From assembly GCA_028023455.1 (NCBI GenBank), contig JAQFVV010000181.1:688001-752000 (forward strand): a DNA stretch of 64,000 nucleotides. The letters are read 5' to 3'. The notes under the pieces are model-generated. The model did no database searches and was not told where the DNA came from. It was given only the letters and a program-made list of their open reading frames with translations. The stretch is from Epiperipatus broadwayi (taxonomy: Eukaryota > Onychophora > Udeonychophora > Euonychophora > Peripatidae). Position numbers and translations under genes: made by a program. This document shows, piece by piece, positions 58,326 through 64,000 of this stretch (the first letter of the stretch is position 1; every line of letters starts with the position of its first letter).

Positions 58326-59128
58326 AAGCTTATCTATCCTTTCATGCTCTAAATAAATGACATTATTTGAAATGTAAATTAAAGACCATCATTTTACTTC
58401 CAAAGATCTTATGATATAAGAATAATGCAAATGTACATTTTTCTCTTTTAATACATATAATTTTTGTTGCAATGACGAATTCTGGGATTTAACATTTACG
58501 GATTACAACATGGTCTCTTACTTCTGGTGTTCAAACTTCTAATAAACTAATGATAAATAAGTCATGAGACTATTTATGATCATACAAATAAAATAACTAA
58601 GCTAAATAATTTAACTTTTTTTAAAAAAATTACATAAATATTGAATAATAATTTAATTGTAGTTAAACATAAAAGATTGTAAGATTTTTTTATATAATGA
58701 AAGTGAAGATTTCTCCAACCATGTAAATAACATTAAAATCTTGTCTTCACTTTCAGTTCATTTATATTATAATATTTGCACTGGTAAAGTATATATATAT
58801 ATATATATATGTCCACAGATGGCGTATATCATAATTAACTTGCATTTTTGTTTATCATATATATATATACTAATGAAATAAATATTTTTTATTAAAAGTA
58901 TTTATTCAAGAATCAATATTCTGGAAATTGACATCCCTATACATTATTGGAAAATCTTTCTGATGAGATGTTATAATCAAATAACAAAAAAACAACTGTA
59001 ATTTTATTATATTCACTACATTTACACTATCAGTTGTGATTATAATATTTATTATATTCTTAAGTATGTGTGTGATTATTTACTTATTATACATTTAAAA
59101 GGCTGCAGAAAGGAGTTTGCTATTAACT
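58326..59128. other. AT-rich noncoding DNA
   Basis: No gene. A small inverted repeat around tgaaagtgaaga lies at 58,690-58,768, and an (AT)n at 58,788-58,810. Confidence 0.5.
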
Positions 59129-59129
59129 G

Positions 59130-59345
59130 AAAGGAGACCCTTTGATTCATTTTGGAGGCATTAAAGGAACTGAGCAGGGCAAATTCCTAATGTCCACTCC
59201 ATACGTTCTTGTCGTTGCAGCTGTTATTACTATGTGATTATTCATATAGTATATGAACATGGATGGGCTGCTCACCAACATGCATTAGCCAGCATGGTGA
59301 GTTTATTGGTTTTTATGGTTGATGATGATGATAATATATTTAAAA
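59130..59345 (+). repeat. Dispersed repeat E, copy 2, with RTE-like tail
   Basis: It matches 37,430-37,590 and ends GGTTGATGATGATGATAAT, close to the 3' end of the RTE elements in this window (ggttgattatgatgatgatta at 15,565). A noncoding repeat sharing a LINE tail is a likely SINE mobilised by that LINE; no tRNA-like head is recognised. Confidence 0.65.
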
Positions 59346-61045
59346 GAAATGAGTACTGAATATTTTGTAAAATTATTTGTTAAAAGACAGGTTTATCATT
59401 AACATTGCTGAAGATGTGGAGTATTCCGGAAATAATAATAAGTAAAAAATTTTGAAAAGGTTCATAGTAATTTTCTACTTGAAGAAAAAAGGTGTTATAA
59501 AATTTAAGATTTTAGTAGTAAATATTTCAAAATAGAATATTTATTAATGTATCTTTTGATTAGCTATGAATTTGACAATAACTGATTTCTAAAAAGAAGC
59601 ATAGAGATTTAATAAACAAATGCAGTCTTCTTTTAGAATAAGAGAAGTTTGTTATTAGACGCAAAAATAGAACTGAAAACAAATTAAATGTGAACATCGT
59701 AATAAAGCAAATTAATCAAAAAAACAATTTAATTTGGATCTCATAATAGTAAAATTTTAAAAATCAGTAATGTATTTAATCAGAAATATGGTAGATCATG
59801 GAGGAGAAATGAGAAGTAAAAATAGAAGCTATTTCAAGGTTTTATAAAGAGAATAAGAAAGAATAAAAAAAATAATTTGGAAAAATAAAGTTAAAATGTT
59901 TGAAGCATCGAAAAGAATACAAGAGAATAAATTTGTTAATATTTGAAATCAGAATATAATAAAGAGTGAATTAGTTATGCTAAGAAGTAGAGAATTAAGA
60001 GAAAGTATATATTTGATGAATAAGGCAAAGAATTAAAAAATGGCCACTAAGATATAAGTAAATTATTTTGACAGAGAATAACATGTGTAAAACATTATTA
60101 TTAAGAGTATAAATAAAAATGGCATTCATAACATAGATAGATGGATAAATGAAAGAATATCTTGATAAAATACTTTTTCTTTTTGTCTAATTCTTTTTTC
60201 TTTTTAACTAATCTTTCTTACTCATTCTTTCCAGATACTGAAAGAGAAACAAAAGAAGAGATTCAAAGTTAATGATTAAATATTTCTTTTACCGTAAAGT
60301 AATAAAATATTCGACGTCAAACAGTATTTTTCTTTGCAAGTAAAATTTATCCTTAAGGAATATTTATGTTCGACATCTTTGAAAAGTTTCAGATTTCCCA
60401 TTTCATTTACACAAGCCGAAGATGTTTTTATATAATAAATATTTTTAGAAATTCTGGATAAACAACTTTTCTAATTACAATTTTATAAAATTTTAAAACA
60501 ATCTAATGTCAACAAAAATAATCAAAATAAAAGTTACTTTTATCCACGTAATGAATAATTAAATTATTAACTTTTTGTAAAAAATATTTTTTAAATGTGT
60601 AAACATAGTATCTATTTATCTAATTATATTTATACACACACACGTGGATATTTGCATTAAAAACGCTACTATCAAAATTAAAAGTTCTAAAAATTTATTG
60701 GAATGAGGGTTATGATTTGGCTATTAAACTTCTGTTCAGTTAAATTACAACTAATATATTAAAATATAATTAAGTTATTCCAAGTGTGTGTGTGTATAAT
60801 TAAAAAATAAATATATTAATCTTTAATCGAGGTTTAAAATTTATATTTGAAATAGAGATAATGTCTAACTAAATAAATGATTGGTAGTAGTCATTAATGG
60901 ATTTATCTAAAGTGATATACGTCAAAACTGTGAAAGCAGAAAATTTGATATCACTAGATCAAAATCTAGTATTCTACGTAGTGTACATATCCACATAATG
61001 ACAAAGAATAAGGGGTTTTTTTTAGTTAAATTTTAAAAAGTTTCC
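59346..61045. other. AT-rich noncoding DNA
   Basis: Nothing identifiable. 59,850-60,130 is strongly purine-biased on the plus strand (A/G-rich). Confidence 0.5.
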
Positions 61046-61231
61046 AGCATGTGCTGTAACAATAACATTAAACAATTGATTATCACTTAACAAATTTCCT
61101 ATTACTATTAATTCTGTTTGAATTAATAATCTTAATGAAGTTCCAAGTATAGATGACCAAACACCAAAAATAAAATATATTGTTCCAATATCCTTATGAT
61201 TAATAGAAAATATCGATCGCAATAAAATCAA
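61046..61231 (-). pseudogene. cox1: Nuclear mitochondrial insert: N-terminal cox1 fragment
   Basis: The minus strand encodes [29 protein letters not shown] followed by [17 protein letters not shown]. These are the first about 58 residues of cytochrome c oxidase subunit I. The homology stops at TAHA (61,046); the following codons (GNFLKFN) are unrelated. AGA stands where Ser is conserved (GTSL-S-LLI), as in the invertebrate mitochondrial code. Some conserved residues are changed (ELGQPG is replaced), consistent with decay in the nucleus. Confidence 0.93.
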
Positions 61232-61478
61232 ATTAACCCAATTGAAATAATAAATAATATCACTATTATTAAAACACTAAATCACCAATCCAAAATCATA
61301 TTTTTCTTTACATTTAAAATCCATAATAATCTTATTGCCTTAAACATTATTCTAACATGTATTAAACGAACATAATAATATAACCCAACTAATATTCCTA
61401 TTAATATTATCAACACTAAAAATCTCTACCCTTTTAATATTAAAATATCCAATACAATAATTTTAGGGAAAAAGTAAA
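61232..61478 (-). pseudogene. nad2: Nuclear mitochondrial insert: C-terminal nad2 fragment
   Basis: Upstream of and contiguous with cox1, the minus strand reads YFFPKIIVL, then after an in-frame TAG, LVGLYYYVRL, and a hydrophobic tail with NVKKNMILDW-TGA-FSV (TGA read as Trp). The FFPK and LYYYVR signatures with the flanking hydrophobic helices are those of the NADH dehydrogenase subunit 2 C-terminus. The TAG is a stop in every mitochondrial code likely here, confirming a pseudogene. No tRNA lies between nad2 and cox1. Confidence 0.85.
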
Positions 61479-61480
61479 GG

Positions 61481-61630
61481 TGCAATTTACATATTGCTTT
61501 TATTAATTTATTCAAAGCATTTGACTCAGTAATGTTTGGAATTAATTGATTATCATAATAAAATGAGGAAAACATTTTTTTTAATCTGCTAGAAAATCTA
61601 AGGGATTCAAAATAAAAATAGTGTAAAACA
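61481..61630 (+). pseudogene. LINE reverse transcriptase fragment (motif A)
   Basis: The plus strand gives CNLHIAFINLFKAFDSV, the RT motif A of non-LTR elements ([F/I]-D-x-x-KAFD-S-V). NLLENLRDSK follows about 30 codons later, in the same frame after three stops. It abuts the mitochondrial insert within 3 bp. It is too short to assign to a clade and clearly dead. Confidence 0.7.
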
Positions 61631-62498
61631 CTGATGTCCACTATTCAACATAAACAACAGACTAGATTTCTCACACTATGCATGCATTTTAACTAGGTCT
61701 AGATGCATCAGGTATTCTATGAGTTTAAACATCTGCTAATCATAACAAAACATCATCCTGAACTTTATATATCACTATTATAAATAAGTGTTTTAAAAGA
61801 AGATGCTGAAAATAAAAGCAAAAGATAAAATCAAGATTAATTTTTTATTCAAGTTCTGAAATTTCACAAACAAAATGTTCACTCTTAATCAGTTAACTGA
61901 AAAATATAAATGAATAAATTATAAGTCTTAACAAAGATCAAAAGAGTTATCAACACTTTTACTGAAGACATCTTCAACTAGAATGATTTTGAAAAAGTCA
62001 ACTGACCATAAAAATGTTGCCTCAGAAATTTTTTAAAAGTTGAAAAACAGTTGTTGTACTGCTGAAATATGCAAGAAATAAAGTCTACAAAAAGTAACAG
62101 TTTATATTTCAATACCAAGAAAATAACTCTTATTAAGCATTTATAGTTATATGTCAATTAGACAAAATTAAAAATTATTAACATTTAACCTAAATTATAT
62201 TCAAGTAAAACTTCAGACACTAAACTAAGAAAAGATCTAGAAATATTAAAACCATTATTGACAATATTTAATATGATAATCAAAAAATATAAAAGAAGTA
62301 AACACACTCTTTATTAATTATGACAACACCTGTAGTAGTGATAATAACAAATTATGGATTTTTTTCTGAAAATGAGTAAACAAGAATATATTGTTATTAT
62401 AAAATAATTTGCACTATGTAAAGTTATAATTATAGCAAAAAAACATTGTGAAGTATTGAAATACAGGCACTTTTCGTATACCTGGAACTTAATTGTAA
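61631..62498. other. AT-rich noncoding DNA
   Basis: Possible degraded continuation of the LINE fragment for about 100 bp; otherwise nothing. Confidence 0.45.
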
Positions 62499-62499
62499 A

Positions 62500-62695
62500 T
62501 ACAGAGGATTTGAACACAGTCTTTCAAGCACCCTTTGACTATCCACACTATCTCATACTACTGACACACATGACCACACACATGTAGAAAAGATAAACAA
62601 TCACCAACGTGTGTATTTGGTGCTAAACCAGCACTCATCACAGTCTAGACTATCATCTCCCATATATATATAATAACCAGTTTATTTGATAAATA
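62500..62695 (-). repeat. R1-family monomer, truncated
   Basis: gaggatttgaacacagtctt.. ccacactatctcatac.. gtagaaaagataaacaatca to tcatctcccatata, colinear with the start of the 20.3-kb units. The hammerhead site (minus, 62,598-62,655) keeps the best stem II of the family (GUGCU-GGUUU-AGCAC), but the core start and GAAA (CAAA) are mutated. Confidence 0.75.
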
Positions 62696-63050
62696 AACCA
62701 TTTATTTTACTTCTAATTAACTTTCAATTCTGAATATATATTAAGAGCAGTCTTATAGGTTGGTGGAAAATGCTTTATACAATATATAAAAGAACAGAAT
62801 AAAAATGAAAGCATAAGAAAAGACTAAATTATACCAAAAATGGTAGTCGATTTTAAATTTAGTAGTACAAAAATAGCATTTGAAATTATTTTTTATTTTT
62901 TGATCACTCATTAGCAAGGAATATTTGGAACTTGGAAGAGATATAAGAAAAAAAAATTTTAATCTATTGTTTTATTTAAATGCAATTTTTTTTTTTTGCT
63001 ATCTTTACAGTTTTGGATGGATATTTAAGTTGAACACTACAAAATAAAAC
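62696..63050. other. AT-rich noncoding DNA
   Basis: Nothing identifiable. Confidence 0.45.
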
Positions 63051-63054
63051 ATAC

Positions 63055-63390
63055 TAACTAGCCCCACCTCCACTCCTCACAGACACTTGGACAATCCTCC
63101 AGCTCCCATTCTCTCAACCTCTGTCATAGGACTCAATTATGAAGACATGCATTTTGGACCAGCCTAGACTACACACCATTTCCCCTTTCCACTTCCCATT
63201 TCCTTTTCACATGTATCCTTCCCCTCTTACCATGTTGCTCCTGAAATTTCAATTTATTTTATAATCACTCCCTTGTAAACCTTTTTGTAACTGTATCTAT
63301 CTATCTATATCTATATATATATATATATATATATAGATATAGATATATAGATTTCATCAAATATATATATATATATATTTGATGAATAAA
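63055..63390. repeat. Pyrimidine-rich block followed by a CTAT/AT microsatellite palindrome
   Basis: 63,060-63,240 is C/T-rich on the plus strand (many ccacct, cctccag, cccatt words), unlike anything else in the window. It leads into (CTAT)n-(AT)n (63,291-63,334) and its near-inverse (63,335-63,350). atatatat flanked by tttcatcaa/ttgatgaa follows at 63,352-63,386. This looks like the 3' part of a SINE or other retrocopy with a simple-repeat tail, but no head is recognised. Confidence 0.45.
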
Positions 63391-64000
63391 CATCACTGAG
63401 AAAAAAAATAAAACATACTAATACATTAAAATTACAAAGTTGTACAAGAATGTTTATGATGTAAAAAAAAATGCAAAGAAGTAAAATATAAACTTTTAGA
63501 ATACATCAGATTATTTGACATATTATTAAAAACTTTAGTTTTCTTTACATTATAATAATAAGTGATACAAGAAGCAGATTATATGCAAGCTTTTTTTAAT
63601 AAGAATAAAATGAGCAATTAATAGGCATAATAAACTTGAAATAAAAATATATATTTTGTAAAAATATTAAGCTCATAATCAGAAGCTAATTTTATTCATA
63701 CTACTCCTAATATACATTTTGTCAAAATAAAACTTGTAAATATTTTATAATTATAATTTATAAAACTGAGAATGTTTTTCATTACTCATTAAAGCAATTA
63801 TTATAGCTATGAGATGCTAAACTCGGACTACAGGTGGTGCTGTTAGAATTTTACTGATGAATTTTGTATAAGTAGGGAGTACCCAATAATAACCAGAATC
63901 ATTCTTTGACAGCCACATTTATTGTAGTACAAGTTTCTGCTTCTAGATAACTTATGCATGTATGCTTCTATATCAATATACCAAATAATGTCATCATGTG
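63391..64000. other. AT-rich noncoding DNA
   Basis: Nothing identifiable to the end of the window. Confidence 0.5.

Noticed and set aside
61426-61641. 71-codon minus-strand ORF as one protein
   Set aside because: It is a chimera: its C-terminal end is nad2 and its N-terminal part is the antisense of the LINE RT fragment.

Overview
The window looks like gene-poor, repeat-rich, very AT-rich nuclear DNA of an invertebrate animal. I find no convincing host protein-coding gene, rRNA gene or canonical tRNA gene. Almost every open reading frame that can be identified belongs to a transposable element or its remains. The best taxonomic clue is a nuclear mitochondrial insert at about 61.05-61.48 kb. 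It reads as the end of nad2 running directly into the start of cox1, with TGA where Trp is expected and AGA where Ser is expected. That fits the invertebrate mitochondrial code. The nad2-cox1 junction without intervening tRNAs fits molluscs such as cephalopods and chitons, or annelids, better than the ancestral insect order. The low gene density and mix of Penelope-like, RTE and Gypsy elements agree, but the assignment remains an inference.

Layout. 0-14.6 kb: AT-rich noncoding DNA with a complete small hAT-type element (909-1249, 8-bp target duplication), two AT microsatellites, an inverted-repeat cluster (5.28-6.40 kb) and a short tandem repeat at 12.3 kb. 14.67-15.59 kb: 5'-truncated RTE-type LINE; other pieces lie at 32.3, 37.8 and 46.1-46.8 kb. 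17.9-21.5 kb: several palindromic repeats, then a tandem array with a 475-bp period. 22.06-22.41 kb: a tRNA-like sequence between inverted repeats. 23.7-28.8 and 34.4-35.2 kb: at least five Penelope-like element (PLE) fragments carrying the GIY-YIG endonuclease, two pairs of them head to head. 28-37 kb and 57.9-58.3 kb: more copies of the palindromic families. 38.2-39.6 kb: decayed coding sequence with a repetitive coiled coil. 44.5-45.1 kb: an unidentified small ORF and a 23-bp minisatellite. 47,915-55,137: a young, nearly complete Gypsy-type LTR retrotransposon on the minus strand, with 1.5-kb LTRs, PBS, PPT, gag, pol and a CTAT target duplication. 55.5-56.0 kb: a promoter-like or solo-LTR-like island. 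61.05-61.63 kb: the mitochondrial insert abutting a LINE reverse-transcriptase fragment.

The main discovery signal is hammerhead-ribozyme architecture recurring across unrelated-looking noncoding repeats. Each case shows a CUGANGA core, stem II, GAAA, a tiny stem III, a cleavage triplet and a matching stem I. I see this in the 475-bp tandem array and its dispersed copies (family R1), in a foldback family (A) with two copies that look intact (19.35 and 34.18 kb), in a second palindromic family (B, best at 36.62 kb), in two more degenerate families (C, D), at 45.78 kb, and just downstream of a PLE coding region at 27.15 kb. PLEs and animal retrozymes are known carriers of short-stem-III hammerheads, so these repeats are plausible non-autonomous, circular-RNA-producing partners of the PLE machinery also found here. 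The structures were folded by eye.

One technical warning: the Gypsy pol gene contains a 19-base perfect match to the Illumina TruSeq adapter end (52,046-52,064), translated in frame. That stretch is very probably an assembly artefact and not element sequence.
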